Assembly (NCBI GenBank): GCA_949127735.1
Contig: CASBPX010000065.1
Coordinates: 1 to 64,000, forward strand
Source of the DNA: Candidatus Obscuribacterales bacterium
GTDB lineage: Bacteria > Cyanobacteriota > Vampirovibrionia > Obscuribacterales > Obscuribacteraceae
Length of the DNA: 64,000 bases
Reading direction: 5' to 3'
Below the pieces are notes generated by a model. It made no database searches. It was given only the letters and a program-made list of their open reading frames with translations, and had not been told where the DNA came from. Below are positions 36,670 to 44,146 of this stretch, piece after piece (positions within the stretch are counted from its first letter, which is position 1; each line of letters opens with the position of its first letter). Position numbers and translations under genes: made by a program.

Positions 36670-36804
36670 ATGAACGAATCGATAAAGACACTAAAAAGAA
36701 AGAGGCAAATTCCCATGGAAAGTATGATCTGGTTGTTCGGCATTGTTTTAGTCTACTTTGCTCTGCAACTCTGGATACTGCCGAAGCTTGGCATATCTAC
36801 TTGA
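36670..36804 (+). CDS. 44-aa single-pass membrane peptide
   Basis: This frame is missing from the ORF track. It starts at ATG 36670 with GGGAGG upstream, or at the inner ATG 36715 with AGAGG upstream, and ends at TGA 36804. The peptide has a basic head (KTLKRKRQIP) and one helix (MIWLFGIVLVYFALQLWIL) ending PKLGIST. It is 20 bp after the reductase gene, so it is part of the persulfide operon. It may be a subunit or membrane tether, which is inference. Confidence 0.6.
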   Translation: MNESIKTLKRKRQIPMESMIWLFGIVLVYFALQLWILPKLGIST

Positions 36805-36877
36805 ATGTCGCGTAGCTGCTCGGTCGAGCAGCCGAAGACAACGCGTAATCAGCCAGAAGAAAAAGAGCCTATCAAGC

Positions 36878-38602
36878 ATGGTGAACCAGGCAAAAGCGAT
36901 TAGCTCCAGCTGTTTGACGCTGTTGTGCGTACTGATAGCACTTAGCCTCAGCGGTGCTGCGTGGTGCGAAGAGGGCCAGCCGACTGTTGCTCCAAGCTCA
37001 CTAGCTATGGGTGCGCGGTGCACAGAAGATGCCTCATGTGTAATTGTCGGCGACACGCACATGCTGGAATGGAAGAGCCCGGCTCCAGCCAAAATCGTTG
37101 TCGTGTGCATCCACGGCCTCGGTCTGTGCGCGAGGGCATACAAACCGCTAGCCAGAGAGTTCTCTGCGGCAGGCATTGATGGATTCGGTGTGAACGTGCG
37201 TGGCTTTGGTCCAGACAGAGACAAGCCAGAGCGTGCAAAATTGAATTGCGTAGAGACAGTAGGCGATGTAGGCAAGCTGCTTACCAGCATCCATAGAGAT
37301 CACCCTGATTACAAGGTGTTTCTTGTCGGTGAGTCAATGGGGGGTGCTCTCGCTATAAGAATCGCCGTTGAGAATCCAGGACTAGTAGATGGTGTCATTT
37401 GCTCGGCGCCGGCATGGAAATTACTCAAGGTGCGTGGAACGGCGGTGAAAGGCGTCTTTGAATTGTTTGTGTTTCCCGGAAGTCAGCCAGGTGCTGCCTC
37501 GCGAGCCGTCATGCACCAGGCCACCACAGACCCTGAGCTTACTGAGCACTGGCTGACAGATCCGTCTCACAAGTTGAAACTAACCTTCAAAGAAGCCACT
37601 TCTTTCTTGAGCTTCATCTCCAAGACAGAAGTCTACGCCAAACAACTGACAATACCAATCTTGGTTGTTCAAGGGCTCGATGATCATCTGGTTTCACCGG
37701 AAGCCGTTGCCAAACTTGTCAGAGACATCCCTTCCGGTAGCAAAACTTTTCTCATCGATGGCGAGGGCGAACATCTCCTTCTTGAAGAAGCAAAATTCAC
37801 ACCACTGTTGGTAGAGAAATTAATCAGCTGGATCAAGATTGACGCCATCGATAAATTTAAGACAGAAACCATCGAAGTCTTGAATGATCAAGCTCTTTCG
37901 CCTCAAGGAAAGCGGCGTTTGCAGGCATTATTGCGACTGGCCAAGACGAAGTTTGCAGTGAAGTGGGCTGGGGCTTTGCGAAATGTCCATCAGGGTTTAG
38001 ACTTTAGTGGCACGATTGCCCTGCCACCACTGGCAGAGCTACCGCATCTGTACGCGGTCGGTCCGTTGGAAGATCTGCTTGGCGAGGTCACGATATGGGA
38101 CGGCAAGGCACTGATTTCAAGGATAAAAGACGGGACGCTCAAGATCGATAATGTTCTTAGTAACAAGGCATGCTTTCTCGTATACGCTCAGGCGCGAGCG
38201 TGGAAGCGAATCAAGATTGGTTCTTCTGTGATCTTGAGTGAAGTCGATGGCGTGATAAAAAAGCAGGCCACTAAATGCGGTATCAAAACCAACCGTCCAT
38301 TTCCATTTTTGATTGAAGGCACAGCAAAAAACGCTCGATATCATGTGATGAACCGAACAGATTCGTCACCACCCGCGCCCGGCCCATCAGCTCATGAACA
38401 GGCAAAGGTCCGCTTTACGATCAAAAACATGCCGGTTCAGTTGCTCGGTTTTTACTCTGAGCATCACCAGGGTATCTTCACCCACCACAGTAGCTTCACT
38501 CACGTGCACGTAAAGACGAAGGACGGCAAAAATGCCGGACACTTAGAAGATATGCAATTGGAACCAGGAGCACTGCTGCTGCTGCCGAAGGGGTATCAGT
38601 GA
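36878..38602 (+). CDS. Secreted alpha/beta hydrolase fused to an acetolactate-decarboxylase-like domain
   Basis: I start at ATG 36878, which opens a signal peptide (CLTLLCVLIALSLSGAAWC). Residues 60-310 form a monoacylglycerol-lipase-type alpha/beta hydrolase: oxyanion region CIHGLGLCARAYK, nucleophile elbow LVGESMGGALA, acid VQGLDDHLVSPE and base GEGEHLLLEEA. Residues 380-570 resemble BudA-type acetolactate decarboxylase: HLYAVGPLEDLLGEVTIWDGK, then GFYSEHHQGIFTHHSS. The zinc-type pattern H-x-H-x10-H is in THVHVKTKDGKNAGHLED. Fusion of these two enzymes is odd and should act outside the cytoplasm. The hydrolase half is firm, the second half fairly so. Confidence 0.82.
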   Translation: MVNQAKAISSSCLTLLCVLIALSLSGAAWCEEGQPTVAPSSLAMGARCTEDASCVIVGDTHMLEWKSPAPAKIVVVCIHGLGLCARAYKPLAREFSAAGIDGFGVNVRGFGPDRDKPERAKLNCVETVGDVGKLLTSIHRDHPDYKVFLVGESMGGALAIRIAVENPGLVDGVICSAPAWKLLKVRGTAVKGVFELFVFPGSQPGAASRAVMHQATTDPELTEHWLTDPSHKLKLTFKEATSFLSFISKTEVYAKQLTIPILVVQGLDDHLVSPEAVAKLVRDIPSGSKTFLIDGEGEHLLLEEAKFTPLLVEKLISWIKIDAIDKFKTETIEVLNDQALSPQGKRRLQALLRLAKTKFAVKWAGALRNVHQGLDFSGTIALPPLAELPHLYAVGPLEDLLGEVTIWDGKALISRIKDGTLKIDNVLSNKACFLVYAQARAWKRIKIGSSVILSEVDGVIKKQATKCGIKTNRPFPFLIEGTAKNARYHVMNRTDSSPPAPGPSAHEQAKVRFTIKNMPVQLLGFYSEHHQGIFTHHSSFTHVHVKTKDGKNAGHLEDMQLEPGALLLLPKGYQ

Positions 38603-38655
38603 ACTAGAAATCGGCAAATTAAAAGATGATTCAAAGCGATAAGGAGGTTCAGTCA

Positions 38656-39195
38656 ATGCGAAAAGCGAAGTATTCGAATATTACGAAAGCCAAGGTCCGC
38701 GCCATAGTTCTCGCCGGTCTGACTGCTTTGGGGGGAATGGTCTGTTTTTTTGCAGAAGCGTCTCTAGCTCAGAATCAGAGCAATAAATTGCCAGCGTCAC
38801 CAATTAAAGCCTCCCTTAGTAGTGATACACCGAAGGTCATTCCGGGTAAGCCATTCACCCTGTTCGTCGTCTTCGATATGGAGCCCGGATGGCACATTTA
38901 TTACAAAGACCCTGGGCAAAGCGGCATGCCGACGCAAGTCGATTTGACTTTACCCAAAGGTTTCGCAGCACAGGCGCTAAGCTGGCCGCCACCGGAAACA
39001 TTCAAGGAAGTCGGCATTGTCACATACGGATATGCAAAGAAGCTGCGCCTTTCAACAATGGTGACGCCTTCCAAAGATCTTAAACCCGGAGAGTCGATCA
39101 AGATAAAAGCGGCAACAAGCTGGTTGGCTTGCAAACATAGTTGTGTTCCTGGAACCAGCTCAATTTCACTCGATCTAAAAGTCCAGACGAAATAG
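38656..39195 (+). CDS. Stand-alone DsbD N-terminal (alpha) domain protein
   Basis: The start is ATG 38656, with AAGGAGG upstream. A membrane/signal segment (AIVLAGLTALGGMVCFFAEA) precedes a domain like the N-terminal part of DsbD/ScsB: FDMEPGWHIYYKDPGQSGMPTQ, LSWPPPETFKEVGIVTYGY and ATSWLACKHSCVPG. The CKHSC pair is the likely redox couple. In full DsbD this domain relays electrons from a membrane domain to periplasmic partners; here the membrane and thioredoxin parts are absent. It follows the lipase fusion by 53 bp and may act with it or with the sulfur cluster. Confidence 0.8.
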   Translation: MRKAKYSNITKAKVRAIVLAGLTALGGMVCFFAEASLAQNQSNKLPASPIKASLSSDTPKVIPGKPFTLFVVFDMEPGWHIYYKDPGQSGMPTQVDLTLPKGFAAQALSWPPPETFKEVGIVTYGYAKKLRLSTMVTPSKDLKPGESIKIKAATSWLACKHSCVPGTSSISLDLKVQTK

Positions 39196-39211
39196 CGGCA
39201 AACGCCAGACT

Positions 39212-40984
39212 TTAAACTTTGGTTGCTAACCGAGGCTTGTCGCCAAGCATCTTCTCAAGTCCGGAGGTGTCTGAGGGAGCCTGAGTCAGCCATGGCACCA
39301 CCGCAACGCGGCTGGAGAGTTGCTCTACTTCTTTGATGTATGCTTTTTCGTTTACTTGACGGCTGAGCAAAACAGGATTTGCAGTCTCAACCGGAGATAG
39401 CGACTGATTGATTATCCATGCAAATGGATGAATATCGGCTCTGGCAAGATCCTCTTGCAGGCGCTTTGCCTCATGCACCGGAGTGGCTTCCGCCAACGTT
39501 ATGATCAATATACGAGTAAATACTGGGTCTCGTAGTCTCGGCAATAAATTAATCACGGAGTCAGGCATGTTACTTGATTGACGCATTACTTCTTTGTGAT
39601 AAGCCTGGGCGGCATCTAGCAGCAGGATTGTGTGTCCGGTTGGTGCCGTATCTAGTACCACAAAACCAGCTTGTCCCTTGGCGACAATGTTGGCAAAACT
39701 TCTGAACACTGCTACTTCTTCAGTACAAGGAGAGCGAAGATCCTCGTCAAGCAGAGCTCGCCCCTCGTCATCAAGATTGCTGCCTGCGCTTTGCATAACT
39801 TCCTTTTGATACGCTCTGGTTTCTTCGGCAGGATCTATTCGACTGATCGTCAGGTTCGCAACTGAATGCTCCACGACCCAAGAGATGTGAGCGGCCGGGT
39901 CTGTTGTGCTCAAATGCACTGGATTGCCTCGACGCGCCAGTTCTACTGCTATTGCCGCAGCAATACTCGTTTTGCCGACACCACCTTTGCCCATGGTCAT
40001 AATCACGCCTTTTCCTGCTTTCTCCAGCTCGTCGACGATATTAACTAGAGATTGCGGAAGTTTGTCATTGCTTGATTCGTGTGCAGGAGCAATTACTGAG
40101 GCTTCAAGGTTGAACATACTGCGAAGCGCCTTCACACCAAGCAGTGCAGTTGCACTCAGTAGTATTTCCTGGGTAGGAAGCTTTTTCAATGACTGCGGCA
40201 TGGAATCCATCGCCGCCTGTGCACGGGTGGCAAACGCGGTCGCTGTAGCATCACCAGTAGTATCAGCGCTGAGAACACCATTTAATACCAGGCATTGATT
40301 GGCGACGCCAATCTCCATCAGCTCAGCGCTTGTGTTTGCGGCTTCCCGCAATGCTGATTGCTCTTGGCGCGAAACAAGCACGAGCGTTGTGCGAGCACCG
40401 TCCATGAGTGTGCGAACTGACGAAGCGTAAGTGTCTTGTTGTTGTTGAAGCCCAGCAAGAGGACCGAGGCACGATGTGCCGGTTGTATTGCCTTCAATAA
40501 AGGTGGTCCAAGATTTTGGCAAAGACAGAAGACGCATGGTGTGGCCGCTCGGGGCCGTATCAAATATAACGTGATCGTAGTTAGCGGTGTGATTAGCATC
40601 GCCGAGAAGACGAGCAAACTCATCAAATGCGGCAATCTCAGTTGTGCATGAGCCAGACAGTTGTTCTTCCATGCTCTTTAAACTTGCCTCCGGCAACAGA
40701 CCACGATAAGGGCTAAGCAGTCTTTCCCTGTATTCAAGTGCGGCCGCTTCCGGATCGATATTTAAGGCATCAAGTCTGCTTACACCGGGCACTGATGTTG
40801 GAGTCGACTTCAGGTCGACATGCAGCACTTCGTCGAGGTTCGAGGCCGGGTCTGTGCTTACGAGCAATACTCGTCGCCCTTTGTCGGCCAGCGCAATTGC
40901 TGCTGCGCAAGAAACGGAAGTTTTGCCTACTCCACCCTTGCCGGTAAAGAACATGTATTTGGTGGCTTGTTCAACCAGGTTCAT
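39212..40984 (-). CDS. arsA: Arsenite-stimulated ATPase ArsA (duplicated halves)
   Basis: The 590-aa protein has two ATPase halves, as in classical ArsA. Walker A1 is FTGKGGVGKTSVSCA and Walker A2 is TMGKGGVGKTSIAAA; the switch regions are VIFDTAPSGHTMRLL and VVLDTAPTGHTILLL. It normally powers an ArsB or Acr3 permease to push arsenite out. Its start overlaps arsD by 4 bp (ATGA). Because the permease gene in this operon is reduced to a remnant, its partner must be elsewhere or is lost. Confidence 0.93.
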   Translation of the reverse strand: MNLVEQATKYMFFTGKGGVGKTSVSCAAAIALADKGRRVLLVSTDPASNLDEVLHVDLKSTPTSVPGVSRLDALNIDPEAAALEYRERLLSPYRGLLPEASLKSMEEQLSGSCTTEIAAFDEFARLLGDANHTANYDHVIFDTAPSGHTMRLLSLPKSWTTFIEGNTTGTSCLGPLAGLQQQQDTYASSVRTLMDGARTTLVLVSRQEQSALREAANTSAELMEIGVANQCLVLNGVLSADTTGDATATAFATRAQAAMDSMPQSLKKLPTQEILLSATALLGVKALRSMFNLEASVIAPAHESSNDKLPQSLVNIVDELEKAGKGVIMTMGKGGVGKTSIAAAIAVELARRGNPVHLSTTDPAAHISWVVEHSVANLTISRIDPAEETRAYQKEVMQSAGSNLDDEGRALLDEDLRSPCTEEVAVFRSFANIVAKGQAGFVVLDTAPTGHTILLLDAAQAYHKEVMRQSSNMPDSVINLLPRLRDPVFTRILIITLAEATPVHEAKRLQEDLARADIHPFAWIINQSLSPVETANPVLLSRQVNEKAYIKEVEQLSSRVAVVPWLTQAPSDTSGLEKMLGDKPRLATKV

Positions 40985-41379
40985 TGATTTTCCTTTGAAT
41001 TAACCGGCGGAGCGCTGCAGCAACCAGAGCCGACGGCAACTTGTTGTTCAACAGTAAATTTGAGCCCGCTCTTGGGCGCCTCAAGACCGGCCATCTGAGC
41101 CAGTTTATCTCGTTTTGGATAGGCGCCTTGAAAAATTATTTTTCCATCGACAAGAATAAGAGGAAGGCATTCGTTGCCGTCTTTCTTGAGCGCATCGGTG
41201 ACGGTGGCGTTGCTCACGAAGGCCTGCGTCTGTTGGGATAGATTGTACCGCTCTACTTCAATTCCCTGGCGCTTCAGCCAATCAAGATCAGCTGTGAACT
41301 CAACAAGGGCTGGATCGACACCTGGTCCACAGATACCGGTTGAACAGCACATTGGTGGATCGAAAATCTGGACTTTCAT
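40981..41379 (-). CDS. arsD: Arsenite metallochaperone ArsD
   Basis: The N-terminus holds the ArsD trithiol site (PPMCCSTGICGPGVDPAL), where the C-C...C triad takes arsenite from glutathione and hands it to ArsA. The thioredoxin-like fold continues with LPLILVDGKIIFQGAYPKRD. A C-terminal GCCSAPP adds the extra cysteine pair seen in some ArsD proteins. It overlaps arsA at ATGA, so they are translationally coupled. It is 2 bp after the acr3 remnant ORF. Confidence 0.93.
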   Translation of the reverse strand: MKVQIFDPPMCCSTGICGPGVDPALVEFTADLDWLKRQGIEVERYNLSQQTQAFVSNATVTDALKKDGNECLPLILVDGKIIFQGAYPKRDKLAQMAGLEAPKSGLKFTVEQQVAVGSGCCSAPPVNSKENQ

Positions 41380-41381
41380 TT

Positions 41382-41582
41382 TTAGCTCCTTTTCCTTTCA
41401 AGACCGACACTTGTCGGTCCCAGTTCCGTACTGTTAACTTTTAAGATTGATTTTTTGCAATACCCCTCTCGTATTCCTGCTCCGATGCAGAGAAATACCC
41501 AGACTGTAAGCCAACGTTCGAAGAATCCAATCGACGCTTCTTCAGGTGGATTCGCTATTGTCTCTTCCGCTTGCGTGATCAT
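41382..41582 (-). pseudogene. Remnant of acr3 arsenite permease (5' end only)
   Basis: The 66-codon ORF begins like an Acr3 permease, with a short hydrophilic head then SIGFFERWLTVWVFLCIGAGI, the first helix of that family. After about residue 40 the reading changes to KKSILKVNSTELGPT with no membrane character and stops 2 bp before arsD. Roughly 300 codons are missing, so this looks like an internal deletion between the acr3 head and arsD. It sits exactly where a permease gene is expected in an ars operon. Confidence 0.62.
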
Positions 41583-41658
41583 CGACTGTTATCCAGCTCC
41601 AAATTGTAAATGCGTTGCGCGTGTGGTCAACATTGGGAGCGAGACGGAACGCACCTTG

Positions 41659-42051
41659 TTACTTTGCGACTTTCGTTCTAGCCAATTGTTCGACTTTCGT
41701 TTTAATTTCATCACGGACACGGCGAAATTCTTCTATTGGCTGGCCCTTTGGGTCGTCGATAGCCCAGTTTGCCTGCGTGCCAATGAATGTGGACGGGCAG
41801 AAATCAGCTGTTTTGATGGAGCACATGGAAATCACGGCATCGTAGTCACCAAGCTTCTCGCTGTCGATTGCTTTGGAGAATTGCTTGGATATGTCAACTC
41901 CTGATTCGTCCATCACTTTTATTGCGTCAGGGTTGACGCCAGTGCCTGCTTTGACGCCCGCGCTATCTGCTTGGAGGCCGAATTGACGGCCAAATCCCTC
42001 AGCTATCTGGCTACGGCAGGTGTTCTCGGCACAAATGAATAGAACCTTCAC
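41659..42051 (-). CDS. arsC: Arsenate reductase, low-molecular-weight phosphatase type
   Basis: I start at GTG 42051, which overlaps the stop of arsI (GTGA) and has AAAGGAG upstream; the track extension to 42273 is an artefact. The P-loop CAENTCRSQIAEG follows the CX5R plan. The relay cysteines are probably those in SMCSIKTADFCPS, and the WAIDDPKGQP loop supplies the general acid Asp. It reduces arsenate to arsenite using thioredoxin. The 130-aa length is normal. Confidence 0.92.
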   Translation of the reverse strand: MKVLFICAENTCRSQIAEGFGRQFGLQADSAGVKAGTGVNPDAIKVMDESGVDISKQFSKAIDSEKLGDYDAVISMCSIKTADFCPSTFIGTQANWAIDDPKGQPIEEFRRVRDEIKTKVEQLARTKVAK

Positions 42052-42548
42052 TGACTGCACTCCTTCTTTCCGATTTGTACTGGTACAGCTTCTGGTACTA
42101 TCTCTGGTACTATTTCTGATACTGCCTCTGGTGCACAGCAAGCGGCTTTGCTTTCGCGCGGGAGCTGTACATCTTCGCCATAAGTGGTTGCTTCGCCGGT
42201 GGTATAGAAGGACTCCCAGGCGATTCCTTGCGGATCGTGAACCCATGTTTTGTCCGATTGTGCATAACAACAAGTAGTTTTCTCTTGCTCAAGGATGTCT
42301 TGCTTGGCTTGTTTTAGCCGCAGAGATATTTCCTTCAATGAGTCGTCGTCATCAACCTGAATTCCCAGGTGATCGAGACCTGGTTGGGTTCCGCGTTTTG
42401 AGATAGCGAAATTAATGCGTGGATCATCGAGCATCCACTTTGCGTAGTCTTCTTTCTGAACAGATGGTTGGGTGTTGAAGAATGTCGTATAGAACTGAAT
42501 AGATTGATTCAGATCTGCTACTGCAACATGGACGTGAAACCTTTTCAT
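42048..42548 (-). CDS. arsI: ArsI/CadI-like vicinal-oxygen-chelate protein
   Basis: The real start is the Met at 42548, overlapping the arsR stop (TAATG). The 166-aa protein has the ArsI/CadI glyoxalase pattern: HVHVAVADLNQSIQFYTTFF, GLDHLGIQVDDDDSL, and the cysteine pair in KTTCCYAQSDKTWVHDP followed by the metal ligand Glu in WESFYTTG. ArsI cleaves the carbon-arsenic bond of methylarsenite; CadI relatives are metal-induced with unclear roles. Presence in the ars operon favours ArsI. The C-terminal tail is Val/Pro-rich with another CC pair (KAACCAPE). Confidence 0.85.
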   Translation of the reverse strand: MKRFHVHVAVADLNQSIQFYTTFFNTQPSVQKEDYAKWMLDDPRINFAISKRGTQPGLDHLGIQVDDDDSLKEISLRLKQAKQDILEQEKTTCCYAQSDKTWVHDPQGIAWESFYTTGEATTYGEDVQLPRESKAACCAPEAVSEIVPEIVPEAVPVQIGKKECSQ

Positions 42549-42847
42549 TAGCAATTGCCTCCATTGTCGACGCAACAGTTTTCCATGAGGAAGCTCAGCA
42601 ATTCTTGCATTTGAGCATAATCAGCTGAATAGATAATTGATCTACTCTCGCGCCGTGACACTATCAAGCCAGCGTTGTTGAGTTCCTTCAGGTGGAATGA
42701 CATCGTCGCTGGTGGCATTCCAAAGTGGGTACTTAAATCGCCTGCCGCCATACCGGCAGTTCCCTTCCTGACCAGCAGGCGAAAAATTTCCAGACGTGAT
42801 TCTTGTGCCAATGCCGCCAGGGCGTTAACCGCGTTTTTCGTTTTCAT
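42548..42847 (-). CDS. arsR: Arsenic-responsive ArsR repressor
   Basis: A 99-aa winged-helix repressor (LAQESRLEIFRLLV, HFGMPPATMSFHLKEL, RRESRSIIYSADYAQM). It ends in ENCCVDNGGNC, a C-terminal cysteine cluster much like the C95-C96-C102 arsenite site of Acidithiobacillus-type ArsR but with one extra residue before the last Cys. Arsenite binding should release it from DNA. It is the first gene of the ars operon and lies next to a dyad operator. Confidence 0.92.
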   Translation of the reverse strand: MKTKNAVNALAALAQESRLEIFRLLVRKGTAGMAAGDLSTHFGMPPATMSFHLKELNNAGLIVSRRESRSIIYSADYAQMQELLSFLMENCCVDNGGNC

Positions 42848-42854
42848 ATTTCCA

Positions 42855-42876
42855 ATATAATCGAAATGATATTATG
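42855..42876. promoter_or_regulatory. Probable ArsR operator
   Basis: ATAAT-CGAAATGAT-ATTAT, an AT-rich imperfect dyad 8 bp in front of the arsR start codon, is at the position expected for autoregulation of the ars operon. Confidence 0.55.
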
Positions 42877-42929
42877 TGTCAAGCGAATAATTTGGAGCCC
42901 ATCCAAGTCGAGCGCCGTGCGGCCGCAGG

Positions 42930-43079
42930 TCAGCGCAGTGACTGAATCAGCATCCAAACGCCAAGCGCAAGGATGACGGCAGAGACGACACGTTTGAAAG
43001 TACGTTCGTCAATGCTGTGCAACAGCGCCAGCAATTGCTGCGACAATTCCGACAAGCAACGTAAAAGGATCAGGCATTG
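42930..43079 (-). pseudogene. C-terminal remnant of a TSUP permease with a frameshift
   Basis: On the minus strand one frame reads MPDPFTLLVGIVAAIAGAVA and stops. Shifting by one base at about 43020, the text continues LHSIDERTFKRVVSAVILAL with GVWMLIQSLR to a stop at 42930. IDERTFKRVV followed by a last helix is how TSUP permeases end. So this appears to be a decayed 3' end, with the body of the gene deleted. Confidence 0.5.
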
Positions 43080-43093
43080 TCCACAACCATCGT

Positions 43094-43570
43094 TCACCGC
43101 GCGGCCAGCAGGCTTACCAACATCGGGTGCACTTTCGTATCTTCTTTTTCAACGTGTGAAACGAAATCTTCCTGCACAATTTCAATGGTTGCAAGCAACT
43201 TCTCTTTCAGTTCACTTGCCGAAGCATCGTCAATAATTGTCTGATAGACGCCTGCCAGAGCGTTACCACAACCGTCATGCTCCTTTTCCATTTCGGCAAC
43301 GCGTTCGAGCAAATTCATTTCTGTCGGTACGGCTTCACCACCCGTTTCTAGAGCTACGCCTGTGGGAAACAAAACTGATTCTTCGTCGCGCAAATGCGCT
43401 TCGACTTTCGCTCTTACTTTTTCAAATATCTGCTGCGCTTCGGTTATGGATTTGCTTTCAGCATTTTCAGTGGTCAGCGCTTTAATGAGTTCAGAGATTT
43501 TTGGTAGTTCTCTTCGCAACAAGCTGTGATGCGTAGACATGATCTCTTCAACAATTTTTTGGAAACTCAT
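43094..43570 (-). CDS. Hemerythrin-like / RIC-type di-iron protein
   Basis: I start at the Met at 43570 with AAGGAG upstream. The 158-aa four-helix protein has the hemerythrin ligand set: STHHSLLRRELPKI, EAHLRDEESVLFP, EKEHDGCGNAL and SHVEKEDTKVHP. The H...HxxxE...H...HxxxE arrangement matches the C-terminal domain of YtfE/ScdA, which repairs iron-sulfur clusters after nitric oxide or oxidative damage. The N-terminal ScdA domain is absent. Two tandem dyads just upstream suggest tight control. Confidence 0.88.
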   Translation of the reverse strand: MSFQKIVEEIMSTHHSLLRRELPKISELIKALTTENAESKSITEAQQIFEKVRAKVEAHLRDEESVLFPTGVALETGGEAVPTEMNLLERVAEMEKEHDGCGNALAGVYQTIIDDASASELKEKLLATIEIVQEDFVSHVEKEDTKVHPMLVSLLAAR

Positions 43571-43635
43571 GTGCTCCTTGTCGGTATCGCTTCGTCGTTT
43601 TACGGGAAACATTAAAATGCCGCCTAGGGTTTTTT

Positions 43636-43677
43636 TACAACTTGAAGGTTGTATATTCCTACAACTTATAAGTTGTA
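43636..43677. promoter_or_regulatory. Two tandem 18-bp operators in front of the hemerythrin gene
   Basis: TACAACTTATAAGTTGTA (43660-43677) is a perfect palindrome. TACAACTTGAAGGTTGTA (43636-43653) is a near-perfect copy. Six bases separate them, giving a centre spacing of 24 bp. They lie 66-107 bp upstream of the start at 43570. Confidence 0.8.
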
Positions 43678-43955
43678 AAATTCCTTAGGCTTCTAAAAAG
43701 CAATATTGCCCATGAGCTTATCGATTTATTCAAGAACGGATAAGAGACCAGTTTACCAAGCATTGCTCCTGTACGGAAAGCATTTTGCACCGCTTGTTGT
43801 TTTTCCGCCTGGGTGCCATCGGCCATCCCGGCAAAGAAAGCCATAGCACCACCCACGGTAAGGCTAATAGGCGCAGAGACATCAATAAAACTGGGCTGCG
43901 CGGAAGCAGTGTTCGCACTGTCCGAATTTCTTTCACCGGCATGTGAACTTCCCAT
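43659..43955 (-). CDS. Small hypothetical protein with a hydrophobic segment
   Basis: If it starts at the Met at 43955, the 98-aa product has a polar Ser/Asn-rich head, then ISLTVGGAMAFFAGMADGTQ and a second weak hydrophobic stretch (ISSWAILLFRSL). The glycine-zipper-like centre looks protein-like. However, the 3' end runs into the palindromic operators of the next gene, so the ORF may be truncated or spurious. Confidence 0.32.
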   Translation of the reverse strand: MGSSHAGERNSDSANTASAQPSFIDVSAPISLTVGGAMAFFAGMADGTQAEKQQAVQNAFRTGAMLGKLVSYPFLNKSISSWAILLFRSLRNFTTYKL

Positions 43956-43999
43956 AGTGATTTGACCTGTTGGGGGGATAGACAGCTCCCGCAACTAGA

Positions 44000-44146
44000 A
44001 ATCTGCTTGACTGGAGTTGTGGTATCTATCCGGATGGCTTTAATTTTGGACAGCAGCCGCGAAAATTCGGCGTTTCTAAAGACCGCCGATTTCTAAATCC
44101 ATGGAGCAAGTGTTGGAGAAAGTTGCGCGTCAAGCCAGATGATCAT
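44000..44146 (-). pseudogene. Broken DUF5615-like (PIN-related) toxin
   Basis: Overlapping the DUF433 antitoxin stop by ATGA, a frame starts MIIWLDAQLSPTLAPWI, the typical opening of DUF5615 toxins (hydrophobic strand, then acidic LDAQLSP). It hits TAG after 17 codons (44093). Scraps such as IFAAAVQN follow in shifted frames without an open reading frame. The toxin seems inactivated by a stop plus decay. The region also holds an imperfect CGGCG..CGCCG hairpin. Confidence 0.6.
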
